Positions 10,201 to 21,837 are shown, numbered from the stretch's first letter. The stretch: DNA of 64,000 nucleotides from Adiantum capillus-veneris (GCA_014529385.2 CM043952.1:58488119-58552118); one strand, 5' to 3'. A program made the numbers and translations. The notes: a model not told the origin generated them from the letters alone.

Positions 10201-10726
10201 GATTGAGGATACAATTCCCACATGGAATGTACTACCTTGGCAAGAGGAGCTTAGTAGGGAAGATCTCCTTGCATTGCGCATAAGGCAACTAGAGAGAAGA
10301 CCTGGAGACATTGAGGCTGCAAAAGAACGACTCAAAAATGCAAGATTGAAAAACAAGGACTACTTTGATAAGCAACATCGGCTCAGGAGCAAAGCAATTG
10401 ACAAAGGTGACTGGGTTTTAGTGTATGATAGTAGCCTTGATAACCAACACACAGTCATGCGTAAGTTTTCAAAAAGATGGTTTGGACCATATGTTGTAAA
10501 GCATGTGCATGAAAATGCTACTTACAGCTTGTCTGAACTAGATGGCACAGAAGTAAAGATTCCCATTGCAGGAAAAAGGATCAAAATGTTTAAGAGAAGA
10601 GGAGACAATGATCCAGAAAATGCTGATGAGGAAGAAGAGAAAAACACAGGTGAAGATCAAAGTGAAAATGAAGCTCTGAAATCATCCAGTGAAGATGAAA
10701 GCAAGGAAGATGTACAAGAGGGCTGA
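7181..10726 (+). CDS. Pol: reverse transcriptase, RNase H, integrase (copy 2, one in-frame UAG)
   Basis: Pol is read in the -1 frame relative to gag; the frame has no good ATG start and is continuous through the frameshift site. The only stop is UAG at 8267-8269, in the RT motif LP*GATNSV where relatives carry glutamine. RT: FIQDMQPVN and DLYSGYDQFQL upstream, FIDD catalytic box near 8355. RNase H: TVDTSPTGIGWAI (D), ELWGMV (E), VETDCLPL (D), about 8840-9190. Integrase: H-H-C-C zinc region (HESLWAGH to CVTCQ, 9548-9670), then D in WVVDLV, D in TADRGELD and E in GKSERGH, giving an intact D,D,E core. A GPY/F-like module and an acidic C-terminus follow. This is the best-preserved pol in the window. 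Confidence 0.9.
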
Positions 10727-10770
10727 TCTTACAAAGAAATAATTTGGCACGTACCGGAGGATGTGCAGGT

Positions 10771-10784
10771 TTAGAGGGGGTGGA
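10771..10784 (+). other. Polypurine tract before LTR B
   Basis: TTAGAGGGGGTGGA directly abuts the TGTCG start of LTR B; it would prime plus-strand DNA synthesis. The same tract precedes LTR A (2750-2763) and LTR C (18793-18806). Confidence 0.75.
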
Positions 10785-12160
10785 TGTCGTGCTGTGACAT
10801 GTACATAGTGGGAACACATGCTACAAGAGATATCTTGTAACTTTTTAGATACATAATTATATTTCCTATAATGTACATATGCATATGTAAGTATAAAAAT
10901 AAGCTTTCTATCTCATCTTTTTATTTATCTCAAGGGTAATGTATTCTTACTTTACCATCAAAAAATACTATGGGAAAAGTGTCAATAGCTCCGCCTCTTT
11001 AACTTGGGGCAAAAAGCATTGATTCTTTATTTCTACTATTTCATTATCATCTCACACCCTAGCTAGATCCTATATCTAGGGTAAACTCCAATATATATAT
11101 ATTCTATGTATTTTTTATACTTTTCTTATATTTCTTTTTTAAATAGCTACTAGGAGAGAATCAAATCCTAGTGGGACACTAAGTGGCATGATTTCAAAGA
11201 TACACTTATTTTAATGCATTATTGAAGGCATGGTTACAAAACTTTGTCAAGGAGAAATGTCATGCTTTCATATGGCATGAGGTGTCCTTGGGAATTAAAT
11301 GAAAGTCAAGGCTAAGGAGACCACATGAAGACTTTTGCTGCCATAAATGGACCATATTTTGATGAATTTTTTACACAAGGTTCCAATCCGAATTGGAGAA
11401 TGACTTTAAAATGAAAATCGTAGCTAATGAGCTGAAGTTTTTGCCCATATTTTTATTTTTTTATTTGGAGCTACGGTTGAGGAGATATGATCAAAATACT
11501 GGACCCCAGTCTGCCCACATCATGCAGGGACAACTGATTTCCAACTTTTCCAATTCCTGTTCACACTGGCTCCTCTCTTCTTGTGTAAACCCTTGTGGGT
11601 TCCCTTCACCTATAAAAGGGGACCTCTTCTTCCTTGGAAGGAACTCAAGCATTCAAGCCATTGATGAGAGGAATTCTTGAGGGAGTGAGTAGTAATGCCT
11701 AATTGTACTTAGCCCCATTAACATAAGCCCAAGCCTACACTTTCTCCTAGAGGAAAACTAGCCATTCTTGTACGCCATCCTTGGAGGATCAACTCTAATC
11801 AAAGAAGGTGTTGTACTTGGCGTATCAATCAACGTTGAATTCTCCCCTCTTCTTCTCTCTCCCATCAATAATGGTGCCAAAGGGTTTCAAGTAAGATGTG
11901 TTCTACATTGATTTTTTCTTGATTTCTTGTTGTTTTCATTTTCATCTCTAATCCAACATATATATATGTATCTAATCTCATCTCCTTAACCAAACCTATC
12001 TCTCTCATTATTAGTAAATCATCCTCTCTAGGTTCTCTTTGCTACAGGTATATCTCTCCCCGCAGTATCCTTATTGCCTACGGGCAAGAATAGGGCTTGG
12101 GAGGGAAACTTCTCATCTCTTCACTTCTCTCATATCTACATTTCTCACATACTATCCTAG

Positions 12161-12379
12161 ATGAATAACCCACATGATGATCATTTCTATCGCTTTCACT
12201 CTGTACGATCTATTAGAATTAACGTATGGATTAGCCGTAAAATACACTTTCAACAACGTATAGTGTTTCTCTTCGGCCCTGAAAGGCTCAATAAAATACT
12301 TCTATCACCGGATCCCATCATACTACCTCTCATAGACTATAATTTTTCTTTTGATGTAAGCGTAGTTATCTTGCTATGA
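12161..12379 (+). CDS. LTR-embedded small ORF A (LTR B copy)
   Basis: This is the same ORF as at 4140-4358, with one amino-acid change (LNE to LNK, GAA to AAA). Its intactness here carries little weight, because the two LTRs are almost identical. The evidence for coding comes from the diverged minus-strand relative. Confidence 0.55.
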   Translation: MNNPHDDHFYRFHSVRSIRINVWISRKIHFQQRIVFLFGPERLNKILLSPDPIILPLIDYNFSFDVSVVILL

Positions 12380-12588
12380 ACCAAGAGGATTTGTACACAC
12401 AATTAATCCCAATCACTAGACAAAATATATATATTATGGTAAGCACAAAACTACAATTCCAAAGAACAATTCGTAGCCTATTTGGTTAGCCAAGATTGAA
12501 TGCCATTAACTCATCTATTAACCCTTTTATATTACCCATGATACGATATGACAATAGCCTTGATGTTTTCATCTTCGTATTGTTTTGA
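12376..12588 (+). pseudogene. LTR-embedded small ORF B (LTR B copy)
   Basis: It overlaps ORF A by ATGA and has the same in-frame TAG (12487-12489) as the LTR A copy, so the stop predates the array. A silent-looking C-to-T change lies in the serine stretch downstream of the stop. Confidence 0.5.
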
Positions 12589-12797
12589 CATTCTCTTTTG
12601 CGTTCTTTCTTTGTGTGTGTGTGAGTGCAAGAGAGAAAGGGTGAGTCTTCTTTGATTGCACTTCTTTCCAAACCCTAGTCTTCATGGCATCTATGGTTTA
12701 ACTCCTTCATATAGTTTTTGTTGAGTTCTCTCACAAACTCTCACAGCCATAAGCCCGGTGCTTTCCTGGCAAGACCGCAAATTTCTTGACATATTTT

Positions 12798-12817
12798 TGG
12801 TGAACCCGACGCGAATC
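12798..12817 (+). other. Primer binding site, tRNA-Trp type (copy 3)
   Basis: Identical to the site at 4777-4796 and placed six bases after LTR B. Confidence 0.75.
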
Positions 12818-12844
12818 TGCTAGGGTGAGAGTTTGTGGGTAACC

Positions 12845-15220
12845 ATGGGTGATCATGTTGAGCAGCAGGGTATGCATTTTGACCCAGCAACAATGCAAAT
12901 GTTTCAAGCATTTGCAATGTTCATGCAACAACAACATGCTACTGAAAGAAGGGAGATTTCAGCAACGAAGGCCATACAAGCGGTCGTCAACAGAATGGAT
13001 CAGTTCAATGGAAAAGATGTAACCAAGTACTTACGCGAGTATGTGAAGGAGATGGAGTTGCATCGCGTGTCAGAAGGTGAGATGATTCAAATCTTTGAGC
13101 TAGTTGTTGCTCCAGAAATTAGGGAGCATGTTAGGGCAATTAAAGATGGGCATGGGAGAAATTGGGAAGAACTAAAAGTAGCTTTAAAGGAGGAATATTT
13201 CATGGAGGACTCTGAGAGAGTGACCAAAAGGACATTCTTAGAATGGGTAGTCAAGCCAAAGCAAGGACTATCAATAACAGAGCTACTTAGGGAATTTGAG
13301 CGGCGCTATGCACAACTCACTAGGACAGAAAGGGCCACACTAGATGCAGAGAAGACATATCTTTTCTTACAAGCTGCAGGTAAAGAGTTTCAAGAAAATT
13401 TAGAGCTTCTTCTTGAAGATAAAGATGCTGAGCAAGGACTAAAGACCGACTGGAATGAGGTTGAAGGTGCTGTCTCACTGCTTGCCAAACGACAAAGAAG
13501 AAGGGACAAGATGGTAGTAAACACTACAAGTCCTTCCACCTCAACTTCTGACAAAATGGTAAAGCCTACTTTTATCGCTCCTAAGTTTGATGAGTCCATG
13601 CTAGATGAGCTTGTGAAGGGAATGCGTGACTTGAAGGTGAAGTTTGCAAAGCTTGAAGAAAAAGGCCAACCATCAGGGCCACTTCCTAGGCAAAGACAAC
13701 AGCCCAAAGAAGGGTTTGTTAATAGATGTATTTGGTGTGATAGTACAAACCATGTAAGAAGGGATTGTGATGATTTTAGTGATGCTTTGTCAAAAGATGT
13801 TGTCTTTTTTAAGGATGGTAAAATCCACTTAAGAGAGACAGGTCTACCCTTGAGAACTAACTTTGGGAAGGGGGGAATGCAAACCTTAGTTGAAGATATG
13901 GCAACCAAGCATGCCACCTCTTCAGTTGAGGCAGCTACTTATGGAGTAAAAATTGAACATTTTTGTGATGAAGAAGTGAGTGACCATCATGGTCAAATTT
14001 GGCCAAATGTCATGCAATTAGCTAAAAAGGGAAAGCTTACAAAAGAGATTCTACATGAAGCAGGTGATTTCATACGTCTAGAAACAGGATGGAATGATCC
14101 AGTGGACTCATTGTCAGTGCATGCCTACATTACAAAATGCCAACAAAATGAGGCAATTGTAGAAGAGAAGCGCAGACGTGAGAATGCTGATGAAGGACCA
14201 TCAAAAAGAGCTTCTAGAGGTGGGGGAAGAAGCGACTCAATGCCTTCTCAAACACCCTCAACACAAGGAGCATCTCCACCTGAAGTACTCATGGAGGAGT
14301 CTACAACAGAAAAGAAGAAAGAGCCAACAAAAGGTAAGACAAAAGGCCCAACTTATAAACTACAATCTGATATTGAGGTTGCTACAGATTTAAAGAAAGT
14401 CTTGGAGGAAAGGATCTTGAATAGCAAGATTGAGTTCACTCTGGGAGAAGTTCTTGGCATTGCAAAGCGTGAATTCCATGAGGAGATCATTGACATCATC
14501 AAGAGAAAGAGGCAAACCCTTGCTGAAGTTTCTCGTCCACAAGTTAAAGGGGAAACCTCAAAGACACAAGGGATGCAACTGCAAAATAAGGAGAATGATG
14601 GAGATATGGTAGGATGCTACCAATCTAGTGGGAGAGTGAAGCAAGTGCATTTCTCAAATGATGATGAAGAAGTTGAAGATATTCCTCGGAGTTACTATTC
14701 ACGAAGTCATTGGGCAAGGGCTATTACAGAAACTTTGGTCAAGGTAGGTGATCTTGAAGAGCCATTTGTTGCCTTGATTGACCATGGTTCAGAAATAAAC
14801 ATAATGTCAAAGAGTCTCTACAACAAGTGCAAATGGCCAATGGACACAGATCATGGTTGGATGGTAAAAGTGGCAAACAATTCATCCGGTGAATTGTATG
14901 CAGCATGTCCAGGTGTGAAGGTGACAATAGGTGATGTAAAGATTGACCAAAACTTCTTTGTTCAGGATACATCTTCATATCATCTCATCCTTGGACAACC
15001 CTACATTGTGGGAGTTCGAATGGAAACAAAGGTAATGGACGATGGTTCAGCATATGCTAGGATACATAGCAAAGATGGTAAACGAGCTGTCCAATTCCTC
15101 ACAGTCTGTGTAAACCATGAAAGAAATCGTGACAACCTCAGAGAACATCCTCTACCAAAGGTGAGCAAAGAGTTTCATGATCATAGAGAAATGATGGGTT
15201 TTGGCCAAGTACCATTGTAA
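12845..15220 (+). CDS. Gag-protease polyprotein (copy 3)
   Basis: It has the same length and domains as the copy at 4824-7199: Gag, CCHC knuckle, linker and D-H-G protease-like domain. I see only two residue changes, SAHAYI to SVHAYI and QVEGE to QVKGE, both C-to-T or G-to-A type. The ORF is intact; the pol that follows is not. The D-H-G protease motif is retained unchanged. Confidence 0.9.
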   Translation: MGDHVEQQGMHFDPATMQMFQAFAMFMQQQHATERREISATKAIQAVVNRMDQFNGKDVTKYLREYVKEMELHRVSEGEMIQIFELVVAPEIREHVRAIKDGHGRNWEELKVALKEEYFMEDSERVTKRTFLEWVVKPKQGLSITELLREFERRYAQLTRTERATLDAEKTYLFLQAAGKEFQENLELLLEDKDAEQGLKTDWNEVEGAVSLLAKRQRRRDKMVVNTTSPSTSTSDKMVKPTFIAPKFDESMLDELVKGMRDLKVKFAKLEEKGQPSGPLPRQRQQPKEGFVNRCIWCDSTNHVRRDCDDFSDALSKDVVFFKDGKIHLRETGLPLRTNFGKGGMQTLVEDMATKHATSSVEAATYGVKIEHFCDEEVSDHHGQIWPNVMQLAKKGKLTKEILHEAGDFIRLETGWNDPVDSLSVHAYITKCQQNEAIVEEKRRRENADEGPSKRASRGGGRSDSMPSQTPSTQGASPPEVLMEESTTEKKKEPTKGKTKGPTYKLQSDIEVATDLKKVLEERILNSKIEFTLGEVLGIAKREFHEEIIDIIKRKRQTLAEVSRPQVKGETSKTQGMQLQNKENDGDMVGCYQSSGRVKQVHFSNDDEEVEDIPRSYYSRSHWARAITETLVKVGDLEEPFVALIDHGSEINIMSKSLYNKCKWPMDTDHGWMVKVANNSSGELYAACPGVKVTIGDVKIDQNFFVQDTSSYHLILGQPYIVGVRMETKVMDDGSAYARIHSKDGKRAVQFLTVCVNHERNRDNLREHPLPKVSKEFHDHREMMGFGQVPL

Positions 15221-15239
15221 AGCGGGATTGCAGTGGTAC
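15196..15239 (+). promoter_or_regulatory. -1 frameshift signal (copy 3)
   Basis: Same heptamer, spacer and 12-bp hairpin as at 7175-7218, with no change in any paired base. Confidence 0.75.
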
Positions 15240-18200
15240 AGAAAGAAAAAGGGTTTCGCCTGATCCAAAAATAGGTGAAGCATTTTCAACGAGCTCCTTG
15301 GTAACAAAGAATGGATCAGTATGTTTTACAAAACTTGAAGATTTGAAGAGATGTGAGAAGCAATATGTGCATAATGTACAGATAGACATGAAAAAGAGTG
15401 GGTTGCTAGAGCCTACTGAAAATGTTTTGGGTTTGTGTGAACAAGTTTCTTTTGTAGATACTATGGGTGAGCTTGATGCTATAATGAGGTCTAGTTTGCA
15501 TCTTGAAAATGAAGTTGTGGAAGTTTGCTCTATGGAAATGTATCAAGTAATAGAAGCCTTTAAAGAAAGCCAAACAGTAGGCCCATAAGTCCATGTTGAA
15601 ACTAAATACAAGAGTGTAGCAAAGAAGGTGAAACCAGTAGCTTCACCCTTACCACCCAACAACAGGGAAAAGATTGAACAGGCTTCTTTACAACCAAGTT
15701 TGCGGGATCCTAAAAAGATCGGGCATACCTTCACAAAGGAGTCTTTTCAAGAGTTGCAGATTGGTTGCGAGGAGTTTCTAACACAGGAGGAGACAAAGTG
15801 CTTCAAAGAAATGCTTTCAAAGCATGGTAAGGCTTTTGCATTTGAGCCACATGAGATAGGATGTGTTGATCCTTATATTGTAGCTCCTATGGTAATTTTC
15901 ACAATACCTCATGTGCCTTTGGAATCTGCGGCCTATTCCGGTTCCAAAGGCTCATTTGCCAAAGTTAGTAGAGCTACTGAATGAGAAAATCAAAATGGGA
16001 ATCTTGGAGCCTTCTTGTGCTCCATACTCAAACAGGTGGTTCACAGTTCCAAAGAAGAATGGTTCTCTACGCTTCATCCAAGATATGCAACCAGTGAACA
16101 AGGTGACAATTAGAAATGTAGGTACACGTCCAATTGTGGATGAATTTGCAGAGGCGTTTGCAGGGAGAGCAATCTACTCAATGGGGGATCTCTACTCAGG
16201 GTATGATCAATTTCAGCTTGCAATCGAAAGCAGAGACTTGACAACCATGAGGACACCTTTGGGTTTGGTAAGGATGTGTACCTTGCCATAGGGAGCAACC
16301 AACTCGGTTGCACATATGATGAATGGGATGAATAAGGTCTTACGTGACTTTATTCCTCAAATCACAATGCCTTTCATTGATGATTTGCCTATCAAAGGAT
16401 GTGAAGAAAGTGACAAAGATGAAGCTTTGGATCTCAAGGGATGTCGCAGGTTTGTGGTAAATCACATAAATGATTGTGATAAAATTTTGTCTAGGTTGGA
16501 AGAAGTGAATCTTACATTGTCAGGGAAAAAGTCTATGTTTGGTGTCAATGAAGTGCTCATTGTGGGGCACATGTGCGGGCCATATGGTAGGAAACCTTGT
16601 CCATCAAAGGTAGATGCCATCCAAAGAATGAAAGAAACATGCACTAGCATCACTGAGGTTAGAAGGTTTCTGGGAGCATGTGTCTTCTATGTTTTTTGGA
16701 TTCCACATTATGCACATGTAGCTGATCCTCTTTATCAGCTGCTTAGAAAGAATCAAAAGTTTAAATGGACAGAAGCACATGTAAAATCCATGAAAAAGCT
16801 AAAGAAGTTACTCCAGTCAGCAACGACTTTGAGAAAGGTAGACTATGAGTGTCAAAGGCCAGTGATTGTGACAGTAGATACCAGTCCTACAGGGATTGGA
16901 TGGGCAATAGGGAAAGATGACAAAGAAGGACACAGGTATGTGGTAAGATTTGGAGCAAAGGTACTAAGTGCTCGCCAAAGAAACTATCCACAGATAAAGA
17001 GAGAGTTATGGGGTATGGTTAGAGCCTTGAAAAGTGGAAAAGAGTACCTAATTGGTGCATGTGTGGTTGTAGAAACAGATTGTCTACCACTTCTTGGGAT
17101 GATTACAAGCTGCTCAACACCAGACATTGCTATGTTGCGGTGGATTGCCTACATTAAGTCCTTAAATCCCGAGTTTAAGCACATTGCAGGTAAAGACAAT
17201 ACAGTGGCAGATATGCTATCAAGGGCAAGGTATGAAGATGAGTCACAAATGATTGATGAGGGAGATGATGTAGGCACAAAATTCTATTCTATCTCTCATG
17301 TCAAAGGTAACAATGTCAACATGACTAATCCACTTGAATTGTTCTTGAAAGATCTTTATGAAGGTGATTGGCTTCTTATTGGAAGCTACTTGAGTACTCT
17401 AACAAAACAGGATGATTGGTCTGAACATGAATTCAAGAGGATACGCAGGAAAGCATATGGTTACTTTTTGAGGGATGGTTACTTGTGGAAGCATCCTAAA
17501 CAAAAGGGTGCTACACCACAAAGGGTTATATGTAAAAAAGAGACTCAAGTAAAGCTCATGCAAGAGTTTCATGAGAGTCTATGGGCTGGACACAGGGGTG
17601 TGTGGGCAACCTTCTCCAAGTTGAAAGAAAAATACTGGTGGAAGGGTATGTATAAAGATGTATCTCAGTTTGTAGAGTCATGTGTAACTTGTCAAATGTA
17701 TTCAAATGTTCGACATCGTGATGGATTGCACCCTACATATCCACTAGCCATGCACTATAAATGGGTTGTGGATCTAGTCACGATGCCTTTAGGACTTTGG
17801 CAGATGAGGTACTTGGTTCTTGCACGAGAGGACCTAACTAATCAGGTTGAAGGAAGAGCATTAAGAGCTAAAACCACAGAAGCTGTGTGCAAATTCCTTC
17901 TTGATGAGGTGATTTGCCGTTATGGTTGTGTGGGAAAGATCACTGCAGACAGAGGTGAACTGGATGCCGAAGAAGCAAGGGAGTTCTTTTCTAGATTAGG
18001 AATCAAGCTTTCTCTTACTACAGCTTACAACCCTGAAGGCAATGGAAAGAGTGAAAGAGGGCACCCTCCTATCATCAAAGCTTTGGCCAAGGCTTGCGAA
18101 GGAAGAGTTGGTGAGTGGCCAAAACTGTTACCATACGCTTTATGGGCTGATCGTACAACACATAGCTCAGTAACTGGCTACATGCCTGCGGAGCTAATGC

Positions 18201-18748
18201 ATGGTCAAAAGCCAGTGATGCCGATTGAGGATACAATTCCCACATGGAATGTACTACCTTGGCAAGAGGAGCTTAGTAGGGAAGATCTCCTTGCATTGCG
18301 CATAAGGCAACTAGAGAGAAGACCTGGAGACATTGAGGCTGCAAAAGAACGACTCAAAAATGCAAGATTGAAAAACAAGGACTACTTTGATAAGCAACAT
18401 CGGCTCAGGAGCAAAGCAATTGACAAAGGTGACTGGGTTTTAGTGTATGATAGTAGCCTTGATAACCAACACACAGTCATGCGTAAGTTTTCAAAAAGAT
18501 GGTTTGGACCATATGTTGTAAAGCATGTGCATGAAAATGCTACTTACAGCTTGTCTGAACTAGATGGCACAGAAGTAAAGATTCCCATTGCAGGAAAAAG
18601 GATCAAAATGTTTAAGAGAAGAGGAGACAATGATCCAGAAAATGCTGATGAGGAAGAAGAGAAAAACACAGGTGAAGATCAAAGTGAAAATGAAGCTCTG
18701 AAATCATCCAGTGAAGATGAAAGCAAGGAAGATGTACAAGAGGGCTGA
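15202..18748 (+). pseudogene. Pol of array copy 3 (nonsense and frameshift)
   Basis: Same domain order as 7181-10726. Three lesions: GAA to TAA at 15586-15588, one extra T in the run at about 15917-15920, and the shared UAG at 16289-16291. From 16316 the frame is open for 810 codons with intact RNase H and integrase motifs. Relative to copy 2 there are only isolated differences (for example KALAKACEG versus KALGRACEG). It is inactive but recently so. Confidence 0.9.
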
Positions 18749-18806
18749 TCTTACAAAGAAATAATTTGGCACGTACCGGAGGATGTGCAGGTTTAGAGGG
18801 GGTGGA

Positions 18807-19115
18807 TGTCGTGCTGTGACATGTACATAGTGGGAACACATGCTACAAGAGATATCTTGTAACTTTTTAGATACATAATTATATTTCCTATAATGTACAT
18901 ATGCATATGTAAGTATAAAAATAAGCTTTCTATCTCATCTTTTTATTTATCTCAAGGGTAATGTATTCTTACTTTACCATCAAAAAATACTATGGGAAAA
19001 GTGTCAATAGCTCCGCCTCTTTAACTTGGGGCAAAAAGCATTGATTCTTTATTTCTACTATTTCATTATCATCTCACACCCTAGCTAGATCCTATATCTA
19101 GGGTAAACTCCAATA
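18807..19115 (+). repeat. LTR C, truncated after 309 bp
   Basis: It begins TGTCGTGCTG after the polypurine tract and follows LTR A closely for 309 bases. Identity stops after ACTCCAATA, before the TATA box. The junction marks the right edge of the tandem array and loss of about 1.7 kb of LTR. Confidence 0.85.
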
Positions 19116-19713
19116 ACCGGAAAGTGGTCGGAAAACAACCGGTCGGAAAGTGGTCGGAAAACAACCGGTCGGTTGGCCGGTGGCCGGTAGTCAATGGTCG
19201 ATGGCCGGTGGTCGGAAGTCAATGGCCGGTGGCCGGTGGTCGGAAGTCAATGGCCGGTGGCCGAATTCAAAAGCGGACTTGTCTTCTTAAGGGCGGCCAC
19301 ACATGGGCGGATTGGAGGGTCCGATTTGGACTTATTCGCACAAGGGCGGCTACACATGGCTGTCTCTCATAAGAGAGGACAGCCCTTTTGGCCTATAAAA
19401 GGAGGCCATTTCTACACACATTTCATAGTGTGAAGTTGATGCAACAAGGTGAGTGTGAGGTGGTGAGAGTGAAGCAAGGCGGGAGCTCCATTAAGGGTAT
19501 AATCCCTTTGTAAACTACTTCTTGTTTTGAAGTACTAAAGCCATTGAGTGGCTGCTTTCCCGTGGACGTAGCCCACATTGGGTGAACCACGTATATCGTG
19601 TGTACTCTCTCTCTCTCTCTCTCTCTCCTCTATAATCTCGTGTATATAAATCTGTCTCTCTCCATTAAGTAATCTACTCAATTATCTATTTAGCTACGTC
19701 TTATTTCCTAACA
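19116..19713 (+). repeat. Ty1/copia LTR fragment (U3 repeats, TATA, U5)
   Basis: The right part has the usual plant copia U5 text: TTTCCCGTGGACGTAGCCCA, then GTGAACCACGTATATCGTG, and an end in TTTCCTAACA. A TATA box (TATAAAAG, 19394-19401) lies inside the imperfect palindrome GGCCTATAAAAGGAGGCC. The left part (about 19118-19265) is a short GC-rich minisatellite built from GGCCGGT and GTCGGAAGTCAATGG units, which may be U3 enhancer repeats. No TG start and no following primer site are visible, so the LTR is 5'-truncated and has no internal region beside it. A (TC)n tract lies at 19606-19627. Confidence 0.6.
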
Positions 19714-21837
19714 CCTACGAATGGCATGAACTTTTGTCCTTAAGCTTTCATTCTTGCATGCCCAAATGCCTAAAATCTGTTTAACAATGAGAAGTGCATC
19801 TCCCTTTACCATGAGACGTTTTATCCCTTGGCCAATGCACATCTTCAAACCATGAAGTAGTGTGTCGTATTCTGCTTCATTGTTGCTAGTTGAACCTGGT
19901 AGATTGACCTTCTCTTTCATGACCACCTCTCCACTTGGGTTGAGCAACACTAGCCCTCCCCCTGCTTTCCCTGTGGCTCATCGAAAAGCTCCATCAAAGA
20001 ACAAGGTAAAAGCATTGGGAATACTTTTTGGTGGTGGCAATGGTAGGGTCTTTACTTGAGGCACCTTAATTTCCTTCTCATGTACCCTATAAGTGAGAAT
20101 CCCTGCCAATTGTGCATGCACACTATCTTCTACCTTGAAAGAGTATTGGAACTCTTGCAACTCCATAATCCACTTTGAGATCCTAGTACTAAGATTCATT
20201 TGAGATGACACCCAAGGGAACAAATTTTCTGCAGTGAGAATTACAAAAGGTTTTGGTAGCAGGTAGGATCTAAACTTTCTCACCGCAAACATGAGAGAAA
20301 GCATCATGAGTTCTGCTTCTATGTAGTCTCTCTCCAAGGCATTCATGACCCTACTAGCAAAGTAGATGGGTCGCATCCTGGTACTGTGGGGATCTTGTTG
20401 TAATAAAACTGCACCAATTGTTTCCTTCCCAACACTAGAGCTAACAAAGAATGTGTACTCCGAACAAGGAGGCATGAGTGTTGGTAGCTCTGACAAAATG
20501 ACTTTAATGTTACAAAAATACTCTTCAAGATCATGAGACCATGCAAATTCTACTTGTTGTGTCAACTTTTGCAAAGGGTGAAGTAACTCCGAGGCTAAGT
20601 GAATGAAGTGTGACATATACTTCACCTTTTGAATGAATGAGATGACCTCCTTAAGACTCTTTGGTGATGGTAGCTCAATGAGAGCCTTTGCCTTTGAAGG
20701 ATCCACCTCAATGCCTTTATAGGAAACCTTGTGACCAAGCAAGATCACTTCATCCTCACCTATGTGGCACTTGTCGGGGTTGAGTTGACCTCCCATGTCG
20801 TAGAGCTTCTTTAAACCTTCTTCTACCCTTTGTAGATGCAATGATTTTGAGCTATAAATGCAGAAATCATCAATAAACACCCTAATTGACTTTCCAAAGA
20901 ATGCTTGAAACACCATGTTCATGAAACGTTGGAATGTTGTAGGAGCATTTGTCAGAACAAATGGCATGACTCTAAAAGCATAACAACCCCAAGGAGTGAT
21001 AAAGGTTGTTTTCAATTGATCTTCCAATGTGATACATATTTGAAAGTAGCCTAAGTAGCCATCACACACAGTGTACTTCTCATGACCAGCTACCTCATTT
21101 AGTATCTCATCCTGAAATGGGAGGGGAAAGTGATCTCTTTTTGTTGCCTCATTGAGTGGACGGTAATCCACACACACCCTCCACTTTCCGTTTTTCTTAG
21201 GAGTGACAACAACGGGAGAGACCCACTCTGAATTCTCCACTGGATAAATGAAACCTGCTACTAGAAGCTTTCTTACCTCCTTGAGTAAAGCCTGCTCCTT
21301 GATGACTCCTAGCCTTCGTAGCTTCTGAGCCTTAGGTGTGGCCTCTGGCTTCAACTCAATTTTGTGTTGAACAACATCTACTCCACACACATCGGTGTAG
21401 TCTTTAGCAAAAAGCCTAGGAAATTTCCTTAGCACACATTTGAACTCCTCTCTTTCATCTTTTGTAAGTGTTGTAGATAGCATACCTTCTAGCATTCTTT
21501 CATCTTCCACTTTTTGGTTCTCTTGGGAACCTACCTCCTCCAAACCTTGACAAGAGGTCTCTTGGTTGGTTGGCTTAAACCTTACCCCCATGACTTCGTA
21601 TTTCTTGAAACGATTCAAAACTTCCGTGTAATTCCCTTTAACTTCCTCAAGCAAAGAGTCAAACCAAGTGCTAGCATCTTTCCTAAGGACCACCTCAAAC
21701 ATTTCTACACGTTCTTGATCAGTTACTATCCTCTTGATACGGCAAGACATCTTGAAATTCGCTAGAAATAATTCTGCATCCTCTCCAGGCTCTCCAAATA
21801 AAAGAGGATATCTAGACATTTGGAGTTGGCTCTCCAT
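19708..21837 (-). pseudogene. Gypsy gag-RT-RNase H with a second RNase H (Tat-like remnant)
   Basis: The start is ATG at 21837. The first ~95 residues are a Gag fragment (LFGEPGEDAELFLANFK). This passes directly into RT with no protease, so an internal deletion is likely. RT has WVSPVVVTPKKNGKWR, VCVDYRPLNEAT and the FIDD box (RVFIDDFCIYS). RNase H follows (PIYFASRVMN). After a spacer a second RNase H-like domain begins at FTLFFDGA, is crossed by one TGA (19978-19980), and continues in the same frame with STSNNEAEYDTLL (E) and VKGDALLIVKQ (D). An extra RNase H after the usual one is known from Tat-clade gypsy elements. The frame ends at the copia LTR junction at 19713, so integrase is missing. 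Confidence 0.85.

Larger units (their letters stand above)
2764..12791 (+). mobile_element. Complete Ty3/gypsy LTR retrotransposon (middle unit of tandem array)
   Basis: The element has two 2007-bp LTRs (A and B), a tRNA-Trp-type primer binding site, gag-protease, a frameshift signal, pol and a polypurine tract directly before LTR B. Pol order is RT, RNase H, integrase, which defines Ty3/gypsy (Metaviridae-type) elements. The LTRs differ by about ten substitutions by eye, mostly C/T and G/A, so amplification was recent. The unit shares LTR A with the partial copy to the left and LTR B with the unit to the right, so this is a tandem array rather than separate insertions. I see no target-site duplication because neither outer end is intact. 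Integrase is followed by a GPY/F-like segment (RWFGPYVV) and an acidic tail; no chromodomain is evident. Confidence 0.9.
10785..12791 (+). repeat. LTR B of gypsy element (2007 bp)
   Basis: It has the same length as LTR A and is nearly identical to it. The 3' terminus reads TTGACA instead of CTCGACA, a single C-to-T change inside the terminal inverted repeat. The TATA box is at 11611-11618. It serves as 3' LTR of the middle unit and 5' LTR of the right-hand unit. Confidence 0.9.

Noticed and set aside
19118..19265. Short GC-rich repeats resembling a CRISPR array
   Set aside because: Units are adjacent and irregular, without spacers, and lie in a plant LTR; they are minisatellite-like.
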